From positions 248,001 to 312,000 of the forward strand of contig NZ_JAPWGW010000004.1 in the NCBI RefSeq assembly GCF_027213945.1: a DNA stretch of 64,000 nucleotides, in the 5' to 3' direction. The first letter of the stretch is position 1; every line of letters starts with the position of its first letter. The translations under genes and the position numbers were made by a program. The notes beneath the pieces were generated by a model. That model saw only the letters and a list, made by a program, of their open reading frames with translations, was not told the DNA's origin and ran no database searches. This document shows positions 1 to 8,823 of this stretch, one piece after another. The stretch is from Henriciella marina (lineage in GTDB: Bacteria; Pseudomonadota; Alphaproteobacteria; Caulobacterales; Hyphomonadaceae).

Positions 1-1
1 C

Positions 2-541
2 CACGTTATCGGCTTCTGCTTCATGGCCTTTCTGGGACTTGGAACGGCGACCAGCGTGCGCGTCGCAGAGGCCTATGGGCGGAAGAATGCAGACCAGGTG
101 CGCGAAGCGTCCCGGCTTGGAATCATCGCGACCCTGCTGATCGGGATAGTGCTAGGATTGCTTGTTTGGGTGTTCAGCGAGCAGCTGGCTTCAATCCTGA
201 TCCGGTCTGATGCAGAAGTCGCCGGCGTTGCGATCCATGCCGCCCTCGTGCCGATTATCGGATTTACATCACTCGTCATCGTCTTCGATGGTCTTCAGAA
301 CGTGGCCTCGATGGCGATGCGCGCGCAGAATGTGATCTGGCCGCCGACCTTTATTCATCTCGGCTCATATTTCCTGCTCATGTTGCCTCTGACCTGGTAT
401 CTCGGCATGGAGCGCGGCGGCGGCGCCATGGGCATGATGCAGGCTGTGCTCATAGCTTCGTTCATTGCTGGCCTGGCCCAGACTGCACTGCTGGAATCGA
501 AAGCGGCGCGCCAGCTGAAGCCAACGCGCCGCAAATCATAG
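2..541 (+). CDS. MATE family efflux transporter, C-terminal part
   Basis: This is the last 179 residues of a multidrug/toxin-extrusion family transporter, an inner-membrane antiporter that exports cationic compounds using a Na+ or H+ gradient. The reading frame is open at the window edge, so the N-terminal half lies outside. Visible hydrophobic segments include 'LLIGIVLGLLVWVF', 'VPIIGFTSLVIVFDGLQ' and 'YFLLMLPLTWYLGM'. The 'FDGLQNVASMAMRAQ' stretch followed by a Gly-rich helix is typical of the C-terminal bundle of NorM/DinF-like members. The protein ends in a basic tail. The substrate cannot be told from the sequence. It converges on the HU gene, whose stop codon lies 15 bases further on. 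Confidence 0.8.
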   Translation, partial: HVIGFCFMAFLGLGTATSVRVAEAYGRKNADQVREASRLGIIATLLIGIVLGLLVWVFSEQLASILIRSDAEVAGVAIHAALVPIIGFTSLVIVFDGLQNVASMAMRAQNVIWPPTFIHLGSYFLLMLPLTWYLGMERGGGAMGMMQAVLIASFIAGLAQTALLESKAARQLKPTRRKS

Positions 542-555
542 GTTCCTGGACGGAC

Positions 556-822
556 CTAGATGTCTTTCAGAGCCGAAGCTGGCTTGAAAGCGCCAGAGGT
601 CTTTTCGGCAATCTGGATCGTTTCGCCGGTTGCCGGGTTACGGCCTTCACGAGCGCCGCGGGTCTTGGCGTGGAAGGTGCCAAAACCAGCGATAGCGACC
701 TGCTTGCGGTCCTTCACTGCGCCGGAGATGGTGTCGAAGACTGCGTCCACCGCTTTGCCGGCGTCTGCTTGTGACATGCCAGCAGATTCTGCGACGGCTT
801 TCGTAAGTTCACCCTTATTCAT
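556..822 (-). CDS. hup: HU family DNA-binding protein
   Basis: An 88-residue histone-like protein that bends and compacts DNA as a dimer in the nucleoid. The start 'MNKGELTKAVAESAGMS' is preceded at good spacing by an AGAGGAG ribosome binding site, so I reject a longer in-frame start upstream. Family marks visible are the helical dimerisation domain (about residues 1-42, 'QADAGKAVDAVFDTISGA'), the 'VAIAGFGTFHAKTRGAREGR' strand region and the DNA-binding arm 'GRNPATGETIQIAEK'. Ordinary length for HU. IHF alpha or beta is less likely, because the arm sequence is of HU type. It stands alone on the minus strand, and the roughly 95 bases between it and the next gene must carry its promoter. Confidence 0.93.
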   Translation of the reverse strand: MNKGELTKAVAESAGMSQADAGKAVDAVFDTISGAVKDRKQVAIAGFGTFHAKTRGAREGRNPATGETIQIAEKTSGAFKPASALKDI

Positions 823-917
823 TGGGCACTCCTCTTTGTTAACGGCGATTTTGTGCCGTGAAAGTTTTCTACATGATTCGAGTTGGGTAGATATGCTGAA
901 AACCCAATAACCACGGG

Positions 918-1826
918 CTATTTCAGCAGAATCCACCCTTCTTCGCCCTCAATCTGTGTAATTTCTTCGCTTGTGAGGGTTTCAGGTGCTCCAAACAGGG
1001 CACCGAGACGCCCCGCCTCGTCCAGACTGTAATAGTGGCGGGCGAGTGCTTCGACCTGCGCCTGGTCGATCACCTCGCCGGGGCGTGGCTTGGCATCAAC
1101 GATGGACGGATAGACTTCTGCGAAGACGACATCGGTTTCGTCCAGCGTCTCTGCATCCATCGCTGCCAGGCCCGTCTCGAATGGCCAGATCTTGCTGTTC
1201 GGCAGAGAGTGGCGAAGCGTCTGAACGGTTGGAATTCCCAGCACAGACTGGCTGCCAACGGAGCCCGCGCCATAAAGCTGCCAGCTTGATTTCGGCTTCG
1301 CCTTGTAATTCTCGCGTACGAAGCGCTCGACGCGGCGGTATTCTTCGAGGCTTATCTCTTCGAAGTTGCCTTTGGTTGACGTCAGGGTCGTAAGCCGGTC
1401 CCGCGCGGGCGCACCCCAGAAAGGGAGCGGTCCCTTGCTCATGGCATAGTTGAGGCTCGCAGCGACCGCAAAACGCGTATTGCTGTTGTCGTCCGTCTCC
1501 TTGACCTTCGAGGCGAGATACTCGTGCATCGCTTGCCAGGCTGGCTTGTCTCTGGACAACCCGGCCAGTTCAGCCGTTCCGCTCGGGTAGCCCAGGCTGA
1601 AGTCGAAGCCGACAAGAACCTTGTCGCCGCGCTTAACGAACCGCTCGACCAGCCCCTGAATGAGCTCACGGGCTTTCTTGCGGGTAGACGGATTAGCAGC
1701 CTGAAACTGAAATTTCAGACGTGCGTCGCGGGCGAGCGCGCCAACCCAGACTGAGTTGGCGCCGAGCGCGGGTTTGCTCGCCGCGCTCCAGTCCACGATG
1801 ATGTAAGCGTCGAAGAGACGCGCCAT
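918..1826 (-). CDS. Uncharacterised protein with 'YIIVDWSA' N-terminus
   Basis: A 302-residue soluble protein that I do not recognise with certainty. The start has a GGAGG site seven bases upstream. Residues 1-15 include 'DAYIIVDWSAASKP' and residues near 70-80 include 'VLVGFDFSLGYPSG'. Two Asp-bearing beta strands of this kind would fit an RNase-H-like or actin-like fold, but that is inference. Later stretches include 'GPLPFWGAPARDRL' and 'WQLYGAGSVGSQSVLG'. No signal peptide or membrane segment is visible. I have a weak memory of similar alphaproteobacterial proteins being annotated as molybdopterin-guanine dinucleotide related, but nothing in the sequence proves that. It lies 24 bases after a reductase gene on the same strand, and the two may be co-transcribed. 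Confidence 0.8.
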   Translation of the reverse strand: MARLFDAYIIVDWSAASKPALGANSVWVGALARDARLKFQFQAANPSTRKKARELIQGLVERFVKRGDKVLVGFDFSLGYPSGTAELAGLSRDKPAWQAMHEYLASKVKETDDNSNTRFAVAASLNYAMSKGPLPFWGAPARDRLTTLTSTKGNFEEISLEEYRRVERFVRENYKAKPKSSWQLYGAGSVGSQSVLGIPTVQTLRHSLPNSKIWPFETGLAAMDAETLDETDVVFAEVYPSIVDAKPRPGEVIDQAQVEALARHYYSLDEAGRLGALFGAPETLTSEEITQIEGEEGWILLK

Positions 1827-1850
1827 GACTTACCTCCGTGCGGGGTATGC

Positions 1851-2873
1851 TCAGGCGAGTTTGACGAGCATCTTCCCTTTGTTGCGACCCTGGAACAGGC
1901 CGAGGAACGCTTCTGGCGCCATCTCGATACCTTCCATTACAGTCTCCTCGAACTTCATGTCGCCATTCTGGATCCAGGTGGCCATGTCCTTGAGGAATTG
2001 CGGCTGCATATCTGCGTAAGTCGATACGATAAAGCCCTTGAGTGTCAGCTGTTTGCCGACAACCTGAATAATGTTGTTCGGGCCGGGCTGAACGTCGGTC
2101 GCATTGTACTGGCTGATCATGCCGCAGATCGCGAAACGCCCCATCGGCCGCGCGCATTCGATAGCGGCTTGCAGGTGATCGCCGCCGACATTGTCGAAAT
2201 AAACGTCGATACCTTTGGGCGCGGCCTTCTTTAGCGCGCCAAGCAGTCCCTCATACGTATCATGTGCCTTGTAATCGATCACATGATCGGCGCCGAGTTC
2301 CTTGACGAGATTGCATTTTTCGCTGCCGCCAGCAGAACCGATAACGGTGCAATTCTTGATCTTCGCGATCTGGACGACTGTTGACCCTACAGCGCCCGCG
2401 GCACCCGATACAAAGACGGTGTCGCCTTCCTTGAGATCAGCGACCCGAAGGATGCCCGCATAAGCGGTTAGCCCGGGCATGCCTGCAATACCCAGCAATG
2501 CCGACTCAGGCAGGCCGGTCTGAGGGACTTTGTTGACCATGTTGTCTTCCGGCTTCCCGGTCCACACATCGCGCCAGCCGGCCATCGATACGATGAGGTC
2601 TCCTTCCGCGTAGTCAGGGTGTGCAGACGCCTGGACATGTCCGACGGCACCGCCGGTTAGCAGTTCGCCAATCTGGAAAGGTGGAACATAGCTTTCGCGA
2701 TCATACATCCGTCCGCGCATGTATGGGTCGACCGACATCCAGGTGTTTCGAACCTGGATCTCGCCGTCCTTAGGGGCAGGGGCTGACACATCGACTGTCT
2801 TGAAATCGTCCGTCTTGGGCATTCCAACTGGACGTTTCGCCAGAGCCCAGCCTGTTCCGTTGATGTCTGACAT
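1851..2873 (-). CDS. NADP-dependent medium-chain oxidoreductase (PTGR/CurA type)
   Basis: A 340-residue zinc-independent member of the medium-chain dehydrogenase/reductase superfamily. Relatives of the leukotriene B4 dehydrogenase and curcumin reductase group reduce carbon-carbon double bonds of enones with NADPH. The start 'MSDINGTGWALAKRPVGMP' has a GAGGAAG site upstream; a longer in-frame start gives an implausible N-terminus. The catalytic N-domain includes 'VDPYMRGRMYDRESYVPP'. The Rossmann part holds 'VSGAAGAVGSTVVQIAKI' (about 155-175), and later 'GIDVYFDNVGGDHLQAAI', both signatures of this branch. The zinc-ligand cysteines of alcohol dehydrogenases are absent. The physiological substrate is unknown. 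Confidence 0.9.
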   Translation of the reverse strand: MSDINGTGWALAKRPVGMPKTDDFKTVDVSAPAPKDGEIQVRNTWMSVDPYMRGRMYDRESYVPPFQIGELLTGGAVGHVQASAHPDYAEGDLIVSMAGWRDVWTGKPEDNMVNKVPQTGLPESALLGIAGMPGLTAYAGILRVADLKEGDTVFVSGAAGAVGSTVVQIAKIKNCTVIGSAGGSEKCNLVKELGADHVIDYKAHDTYEGLLGALKKAAPKGIDVYFDNVGGDHLQAAIECARPMGRFAICGMISQYNATDVQPGPNNIIQVVGKQLTLKGFIVSTYADMQPQFLKDMATWIQNGDMKFEETVMEGIEMAPEAFLGLFQGRNKGKMLVKLA

Positions 2874-3048
2874 ATCGCGCTTCCTCACATATCTGATAGG
2901 TTTCGGTCGGCAACATGGGTCAACACGGCGCTTCTGTGAAGCCGGGGACGAAAGAATTCGCAAGAGTCTTTGACCGTGTGATCTGTGCCGGCTGCTTGCG
3001 TGCCAGCGTGGTGGAGTGCGATGGGGCAGCTAATCTGGAGTAAGGTAT

Positions 3049-3966
3049 ATGTCTCTCAAAATGGGCCTGATCGGTGCGGGCGTCTTCGGCGGTTATCATG
3101 CGGGGAAGATCGCAGAATCGCAGACCACTGATTTTGTCGGTGTGTTTGATCCCGATACCGCGCGCGCCGCTGAGCTTGCTGAAAAGCATGGCGTAAAGGC
3201 GTCCACTTCACAGGCTGAACTTCTCGCCGCTACCGACGCCGTCGTCATCGCGTGCCCTGCAATCTACCACGCCGAAACGGTTGAGGCCGCACTGACTGCA
3301 AACTGCCATGTGCTGGTTGAGAAGCCGCTGGCCCTCACAGGCGAGACCGCAAAAGCGCTCGCCGCGCAGGCAGACGAAGCCGGACTTGTTCTACAGGTCG
3401 GCCATCAGGAGCGACTGGTTCTCAAGGAGATGGGCCTGTTCGACCTGCCTGAGACACCGACCGTAATCGAAGCATGGCGTGAGAGCCCACCCGCGCCGAC
3501 GGGCCGTGCTGGCGACGTATCGGTCATTTTCGATCTTATGATCCATGACCTCGACATGGTTGCGTGCCTGATGGGCGGCGCTGACAAGATCAAAGGGCAG
3601 GGGGCTATCATCCATTCCGGCCTCATCGACGAGGCCACAGCGACGCTGGGCTTTGCCAATGATGGACGCGCCGTCATCACATCCAGCCGCGCCGCCGAAG
3701 AGCGCCGCCGCAAGATGCGCCTCGCTTTCAAGAGCGGCGAGATCGAAATCGACTTCCTGACACGTGAGGTCCGCAACACCACCCCGTTCGAAGTCCGCGC
3801 AGATGTCTCGCAATCCCTGCCTGACCCACTCGGCGCGGCAGACAATGCCTTCTTTGCCGCTTGTCTCGGAAAAGGCCCTGTCCTTGTGCCGGGGAGCGAA
3901 GCAGTCGAAGCTGTGCGCGTGGCCGAAGCCCTAGAAACAACAATAAAGACAACCACCGGAGCCTGA
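3049..3966 (+). CDS. Gfo/Idh/MocA family NAD(P)-dependent oxidoreductase
   Basis: A 305-residue dehydrogenase of the glucose-fructose oxidoreductase/inositol dehydrogenase family. Residues 1-20 carry the dinucleotide-binding loop 'GLIGAGVFGGYHAGKI'. The family's catalytic 'EKP' signature is present in 'HVLVEKPLALTG' near residue 93, and 'VIFDLMIHDLDMVACLMGG' (about 161-180) gives the His/Asp region of the active site. The stop lies three bases before the start of a DegT-type aminotransferase gene, so the two are surely coupled. In known pathways such pairs oxidise a sugar-nucleotide carbon to a ketone that is then aminated, as with WbpB/WbpE or WlbA/WlbC-type enzymes. That role here is inferred from context only. 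Confidence 0.88.
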   Translation: MSLKMGLIGAGVFGGYHAGKIAESQTTDFVGVFDPDTARAAELAEKHGVKASTSQAELLAATDAVVIACPAIYHAETVEAALTANCHVLVEKPLALTGETAKALAAQADEAGLVLQVGHQERLVLKEMGLFDLPETPTVIEAWRESPPAPTGRAGDVSVIFDLMIHDLDMVACLMGGADKIKGQGAIIHSGLIDEATATLGFANDGRAVITSSRAAEERRRKMRLAFKSGEIEIDFLTREVRNTTPFEVRADVSQSLPDPLGAADNAFFAACLGKGPVLVPGSEAVEAVRVAEALETTIKTTTGA

Positions 3967-3969
3967 CCC

Positions 3970-5127
3970 ATGGCCGCTGCCGAAAAAATCACCCCATCCG
4001 GCGACGCGCCGATCCAGTTCTTTGACCTGAAATCTCAGCAGGCCTCGATCCGCGGCGCACTCGAAGAGCGTTGGACGTCCATACTGGATCACGGCCGCTA
4101 TATCGGCGGGCCTGAAGTTGATGAATGCGAGCAGAAACTCTGTGAGTTTACTGGTGCTGCTGACGCTGTCGTTGTCGGTTCGGGGACGCAGGCGCTCGTC
4201 ATGCCGCTCATCGCGCTCGGCTATGGTCATGGCGATGCGGTCTTCATCCCGGGTTTCACCTATAACGCCACGGCGAATGCGGTCCTCCTCGCTGGCGCAA
4301 CGCCAGTTCTGGTCGATATTGACCCAGCGACCTTCAACATGGACGCCGCAGACCTTGAGCGGAAAATCGAGAAGGTCAAAGGTAGCCGCAATTTGCGCGC
4401 GCGCGCTATCATGCCAGTCGATCTCTATGGTTTGCCAGCGGACTACAAAGCCATCCAGGCAGTCGCTGATGCGCACAACCTTCGAATTGTCGCCGATGCC
4501 GCGCAGGCTTTTGGCGGACGTCAGGACGGCAAGTGGATTGGCACGCTCGCTGAAATCTCTGCCACGAGCTTTTACCCGACCAAGACGCTCGGCGGCTATG
4601 GCGACGGCGGAGCGATCCTTGTGCGGGACAAGGAAGTCGGCGACCTGCTGCGCTCGATCCGCTGGCACGGCACAGGCGATAATCGTAAGGAATCTATCCG
4701 CGTCGGCATCAATGGCCGCTGCGATTCGATCCAGTGCGCCGTCGTTTCCGAAAAGCTCGGCATCTTTGAAGATGAGCGCCAGCGCCGCATCGCTTCGGCG
4801 ACAATCTATGATGAGCGCCTTGCGGATAAGGTCGAAGGCCAGATCGGCGCCGAGGGCGACGAGTCAGCCTACGGTCTTTACACAGTGCGGGTGCCAGAGC
4901 GTGACGCCATCCGGGCCGCGCTGCAGGAAAAGGGCGTGCCGACGGCGATCTATTACGACACGCCGATCCACCAGATGCCGGCCTTCGAGCAGTTCTCGCC
5001 TCCAGGCGGTCTGCCAGAATGTGAACGTGCCTCGAAGGAGGTTCTCAGCCTGCCAATGCACCCATACCTGACGGAAGAGCAGGTCCACCGGGTTTGTGAC
5101 GCACTCCTTGGTGCTTTGCAGCGCTGA
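3970..5127 (+). CDS. DegT/DnrJ/EryC1/StrS aminotransferase
   Basis: A 385-residue PLP-dependent sugar aminotransferase of the fold-type I DegT family, which transfers an amino group from glutamate to a keto sugar nucleotide. The N-terminus 'IQFFDLKSQQASIRGALEE' is standard for the family. 'DAVVVGSGTQALVMPLIALG' binds the cofactor phosphate, 'VADAAQAFGGRQDGKWIG' contains the Asp that contacts the pyridine nitrogen, and the Schiff-base lysine is in 'SFYPTKTLGGYGDGG' (about residue 202). The C-terminal 'YDTPIHQMPAF' region is also typical. It follows the Gfo/Idh gene by three bases. An isolated two-gene cassette without glycosyltransferases is unusual; partner genes may lie elsewhere. Confidence 0.92.
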   Translation: MAAAEKITPSGDAPIQFFDLKSQQASIRGALEERWTSILDHGRYIGGPEVDECEQKLCEFTGAADAVVVGSGTQALVMPLIALGYGHGDAVFIPGFTYNATANAVLLAGATPVLVDIDPATFNMDAADLERKIEKVKGSRNLRARAIMPVDLYGLPADYKAIQAVADAHNLRIVADAAQAFGGRQDGKWIGTLAEISATSFYPTKTLGGYGDGGAILVRDKEVGDLLRSIRWHGTGDNRKESIRVGINGRCDSIQCAVVSEKLGIFEDERQRRIASATIYDERLADKVEGQIGAEGDESAYGLYTVRVPERDAIRAALQEKGVPTAIYYDTPIHQMPAFEQFSPPGGLPECERASKEVLSLPMHPYLTEEQVHRVCDALLGALQR

Positions 5128-5149
5128 CAGTTTCTCTTATGTGGGCGCC

Positions 5150-6808
5150 ATGACAGACGTGCTCAAAATACTGGCGGTCCAGTTCAACCCCGTTGTCGGT
5201 GACATCAACGGCAATGCGAAGCTTGCACGCGAGGCGCTTGAGGCAGGCGCGCGCGATGAGGCTGATCTCGTTGTTTTCAGCGAGATGTTCATCCTTGGCT
5301 ATCCGCCGGAAGACCTCGTTCTGAAGCCGAGCGCGGTTGAGCTCAGCATGAAAGCGGTCGCCGACCTCGCAAAAGAGTCTGCCGACCTGCCAGCCTTCAT
5401 CATCGGCTCTCCCTGGGCTGAGGATGGCGAGCTCTACAATTCAGAGCTTTTCTGCCGGGATGGCGCCATCGAAGCGCGGTACGACAAGCAGGAGCTGCCC
5501 AATTACGGCGTCTTTGACGAACAGCGCCTGTTCACGAAGGGCAAGTCGCCCGCCTGTATAGTTGAAGTGAAGGGCGTAAAGATCGGTCTCGCCATCTGTG
5601 AAGATGTCTGGTTCGACCGCGTCCCGAATGCGGCAAAGGCGGCTGGCGCCGAACTGCTGGTCATCCCCAATGGCTCGCCCTGGCGCCGCAGCATCCACAC
5701 GGAACGTGCCGAGGCCTTCGACCGGTGGAGCCGGCTTGGGCTTCCATATCTTTTCGTGAACCAGGTCGGCGGTCAGGATGAGCTTATCTTTGATGGTGCG
5801 TCATACGCGACCAACACGGTGCATGCTGAACGTTGCGGCCTCGTCGGCCAGTTCGAGACCGGCACTGCCATAGTCGAGTTTGATCTCGCCACACGCAAGC
5901 TGCGTCTCCCCGATGGCGGATGTGAGCTCGATCCGGACGGATGGCATATGGAGTACCGCGCTGCGATGCTGGCGCTCGGTGACTATGTGAACAAGAACAG
6001 GTTTCCGGGTGTCGTGCTCGGTATGTCTGGCGGGATCGACAGCGCACTAACGGCCGCGATCGCGGTCGATGCGCTGGGGCCTGACCGGGTCTGGTGCGTC
6101 ATGATGCCGTCGAAATACACCTCATCCGACAGCCTTGAGGACGCCAAACGTTGCGCCGAGGCCCTGGGCGTGCGCTACGATATCATCAACATCGCGCCGG
6201 GCGTCGGCGCCATGGATGAGATGCTGGACGAGCTTTTCTCCGGCAAGGAAAGCGACACGACCGAAGAAAACATTCAGTCCCGGCTGCGGGGTGTCACGCT
6301 GATGGCCCTCTCCAACAAGTTCGGCCACATGGTCGTCACGACGGGCAACAAGTCGGAAATGGCGGTCGGTTATGCGACGCTCTATGGCGACATGTGCGGC
6401 GGCTACAATGCGCTGAAGGATTTCTACAAAACCGAGGTCTTTGAGCTCTCGCGCTGGCGCAATATGAACCTGCCAGAAGGGGCGCTTGGACCGTCCGGTG
6501 AGGTTATCCCCGAGCGGATCATCACCAAGCCGCCATCTGCAGAACTGCGCGAAGACCAGAAGGATGAAGACTCGCTGCCATCCTATAACGACCTCGATGA
6601 CATCCTGCGCGGGCTCGTCGATGATGAGGCCGATATCGACGACATCCTGGCGCGTGGCCACGATGAGGCGACTGTAAGACGCATCGAGCATCTCTTGTAC
6701 ATTGCCGAGTACAAGCGTAGGCAAGCGCCGCCCGGCGTCAAAGTCGGCGGCAAGAATTTCGGCCGCGACCGTCGCTATCCGATTACCAACCGTTTCAGGG
6801 ATGATTGA
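5150..6808 (+). CDS. nadE: Glutamine-dependent NAD+ synthetase
   Basis: This 552-residue two-domain enzyme makes NAD+ from nicotinate adenine dinucleotide and ATP, using ammonia released from glutamine. The nitrilase-type glutaminase domain (about 1-270) shows the Glu-Lys-Cys triad: Glu45 in 'VVFSEMF', Lys113 in 'ARYDKQELPNYG' and Cys150 in 'GLAICEDVWF'. The synthetase domain carries the pyrophosphatase P-loop 'SGGIDS' at 293-298. The start chosen is 'MTDVLKILAVQFNP', the family's usual N-terminus; a start 54 bases upstream would overlap the aminotransferase. It begins 22 bases after that gene and overlaps gltX by one base (TGATG), so it belongs to the same transcription unit. Confidence 0.96.
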   Translation: MTDVLKILAVQFNPVVGDINGNAKLAREALEAGARDEADLVVFSEMFILGYPPEDLVLKPSAVELSMKAVADLAKESADLPAFIIGSPWAEDGELYNSELFCRDGAIEARYDKQELPNYGVFDEQRLFTKGKSPACIVEVKGVKIGLAICEDVWFDRVPNAAKAAGAELLVIPNGSPWRRSIHTERAEAFDRWSRLGLPYLFVNQVGGQDELIFDGASYATNTVHAERCGLVGQFETGTAIVEFDLATRKLRLPDGGCELDPDGWHMEYRAAMLALGDYVNKNRFPGVVLGMSGGIDSALTAAIAVDALGPDRVWCVMMPSKYTSSDSLEDAKRCAEALGVRYDIINIAPGVGAMDEMLDELFSGKESDTTEENIQSRLRGVTLMALSNKFGHMVVTTGNKSEMAVGYATLYGDMCGGYNALKDFYKTEVFELSRWRNMNLPEGALGPSGEVIPERIITKPPSAELREDQKDEDSLPSYNDLDDILRGLVDDEADIDDILARGHDEATVRRIEHLLYIAEYKRRQAPPGVKVGGKNFGRDRRYPITNRFRDD

Positions 6809-8151
6809 TGACCGCACCTGTCGTCCGTTTCGCGCCTTCGCCAACTGGCAAGCTTCATGTCGGCAATGTCCGCACAGCCCTTATCAACTGGCTGTTCGCC
6901 AAAGGGCAGGGCGGCAAATTCATCCTGCGTGTCGATGACACGGACACTGAGCGCTCGACGGAGGCCTATGAGAACGGTCTGAAAGCCGATCTCACCTGGC
7001 TTGGCCTTGTCTGGGACGACACGTTCAACCAGTCGAAGCGTTTTGACCAGTACGATGCGGCCGCTGACAAGTTGCGCGGCATGGGCCTGCTCTATGCCTG
7101 CTATGAGACCGCTGATGAGCTCGACCGCAAGCGCAAGATCGCCCTCTCACGCGGCCGCCCGCCCGTCTATGACAGATCAGCGCTCAGCCTCACTGATGAG
7201 GACAAGGCAAAACTGGAGGCCGAAGGCCGCAAAGCCCACTGGCGTTTCAAACTGTCTGGTAACCGGGTCGAATGGAATGACCTTGTCCGCGGCCCGCAGG
7301 GCATCGACACGTCCAGCGTCTCCGACCCTGTCCTGATCCGCGAGGACGGATCCTACCTCTACACGCTGCCATCGGTCGTCGACGATATCGACGCGAAGAT
7401 CACTCATGTCGTACGCGGCGAAGACCACGTCACCAATTCCGGCGCGCAGATCGAAATCTTCAAGGCCCTTGGCGGCGAAACGCCGGACATGGCCCACACG
7501 CCGCTTCTGGTCGATGCCGAAGGCGGCGCCTTCTCCAAACGCCTCGGCTCGCTCAGCATGGATACGCTGGAGCAGCGCGGCATCCTGCCAATGGCAATCC
7601 TGTCACTGCTCGCCAAGCTTGGCACCAGCGACAATATCGAGGTCCGTGAGGACCTCGCCACGCTCGCAAGCGAGTTCGACTTCGGCAAAATCGGCCGCGC
7701 GCCTGCCAAGTTCGATGAGAAAGACCTCCTCAGCCTGAATGCGGTTCTGGTGCATGACCTGCCATTCGATGCGGTTCGCGAAGACCTCGAAAAGATCTCG
7801 CCAGATGCCGCGAACGAGCCGTTCTGGCTCGCCGTTCGCGAGAATTGCGAGACGGTCTATGACGCAAAGCCCTTCGCGGACATCGCTTACGGCACGATTT
7901 CATCAGTCATTGATGACGAAGACGCGGACTTCATTGCAGAGGCGCGCAACCGTCTTCCACAAGGAGAGCTGACCAGTGAAAGCTGGAAGGCTTGGACCAC
8001 GGAGCTGAAAGAAGCGACCGGCCGCAAGGGGAAAGGGCTCTTCATGCCTCTCCGCAAGGCGCTTACAGGTCAGGAGCACGGCCCTGACATGTCGGTGATC
8101 TTCCCGCTTATCGGGCGCGAAGCTGCCGAACGGCGTCTGTTTCCACGCTAA
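6808..8151 (+). CDS. gltX: Glutamyl-tRNA synthetase (class I)
   Basis: A 447-residue class I synthetase that charges tRNA with glutamate in the cytoplasm. The N-terminus 'VVRFAPSPTGKLHVGNVRTA' carries the HIGH-type motif as HVGN (residues 16-19), and 'GGAFSKRLGSLSMD' contains the KMSKS-type loop as SKRLG. The ATG overlaps the nadE stop by one base. Alphaproteobacteria often carry two GltX proteins, one of which may charge tRNA-Gln for later amidation. The shorter length and the SKRLG loop make this the likely second, GltX2-like copy, but its tRNA choice cannot be read from sequence alone. It converges on the LOG gene. Confidence 0.94.
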   Translation: MTAPVVRFAPSPTGKLHVGNVRTALINWLFAKGQGGKFILRVDDTDTERSTEAYENGLKADLTWLGLVWDDTFNQSKRFDQYDAAADKLRGMGLLYACYETADELDRKRKIALSRGRPPVYDRSALSLTDEDKAKLEAEGRKAHWRFKLSGNRVEWNDLVRGPQGIDTSSVSDPVLIREDGSYLYTLPSVVDDIDAKITHVVRGEDHVTNSGAQIEIFKALGGETPDMAHTPLLVDAEGGAFSKRLGSLSMDTLEQRGILPMAILSLLAKLGTSDNIEVREDLATLASEFDFGKIGRAPAKFDEKDLLSLNAVLVHDLPFDAVREDLEKISPDAANEPFWLAVRENCETVYDAKPFADIAYGTISSVIDDEDADFIAEARNRLPQGELTSESWKAWTTELKEATGRKGKGLFMPLRKALTGQEHGPDMSVIFPLIGREAAERRLFPR

Positions 8152-8170
8152 TTTCCGAAGATGTGCCGAC

Positions 8171-8734
8171 CTAGTCGGAGAGTTTGACGATCCGGTCGCG
8201 CAAGGCATCGATGGCCTTCTCCGGCGTGCTCTCATGGACTAGCGCGCCGCGAAAGCTTTCCGGCGTGAACTTGCCATCGATGATGTGGTTCATCAGCTCG
8301 AAGAACGGAGCCCAGAAGCCATCCTCATCAAGAAATGCCATTGGCTTTGCGTGAAGGCCAAGGCGCGCCCAGCTCAGCATTTCTACGGCTTCTTCCAGCG
8401 TGCCGATGCCGCCGGGCAGCACGATGAAAGCGTCCGATTCGTCGAACATCATCTGCTTGCGCGTGTGCATGTCATCGACAATGCGGTGTTCGACCTCATC
8501 GAAGACGCGTTCTTTCTGAAGCAGGAACTTTGGCATGATGCCCAGCACTTCGCCTCCCGCTTCGTGAGCCGCGCGTGCGCAAGCGCCCATAAGGCCGACA
8601 CCGCCGCCGCCATAGACCAGCTTGAGGTCCTGATCCGCGAGCGCGCGACCAAGATTGCGGGCAAGGGTCAGATAACCGGGGCGAACATCGTCGGACGACC
8701 CGCAATAGACACAGATTGATTTCAGTTTCGCCAT
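8171..8734 (-). CDS. LOG family protein (nucleoside 5'-monophosphate phosphoribohydrolase)
   Basis: A 187-residue Rossmann-like protein of the LOG family. Members cleave N6-modified AMP to release a cytokinin-like free base, and bacterial members also act as nucleotide phosphoribohydrolases. Both family signatures are present: 'YGGGGVGLMGACARAA' near residue 45 and 'VLPGGIGTLEEAVE' near residue 105, the latter being the PGGxGTxxE motif with the catalytic Glu. The N-terminus 'ICVYCGSSDDVRPGY' is typical. I chose the ATG at 8734; a TTG seven codons upstream is also open, and neither has a strong ribosome binding site. The gene is divergent from the ABC exporter and convergent with gltX. Confidence 0.9.
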   Translation of the reverse strand: MAKLKSICVYCGSSDDVRPGYLTLARNLGRALADQDLKLVYGGGGVGLMGACARAAHEAGGEVLGIMPKFLLQKERVFDEVEHRIVDDMHTRKQMMFDESDAFIVLPGGIGTLEEAVEMLSWARLGLHAKPMAFLDEDGFWAPFFELMNHIIDGKFTPESFRGALVHESTPEKAIDALRDRIVKLSD

Positions 8735-8823
8735 TTCAGTCTCATTCTTTTTCAAAGCGCGTTTAGGCTACTGCGTGGATTCGTTCCAGCCTCGCCCTGT
8801 TCGCCGCGCACATTTCGTCCCAT

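Noticed and set aside
539-558. Imperfect hairpin between the MATE and HU genes
   Set aside because: The stem is seven pairs with a bulge and has no T run, so I could not support it as a terminator.
4118-5071. Open frame of 317 codons on the plus strand inside the DegT aminotransferase
   Set aside because: It is the other frame of a certain gene and gives a Ser/Arg-rich product without motifs.
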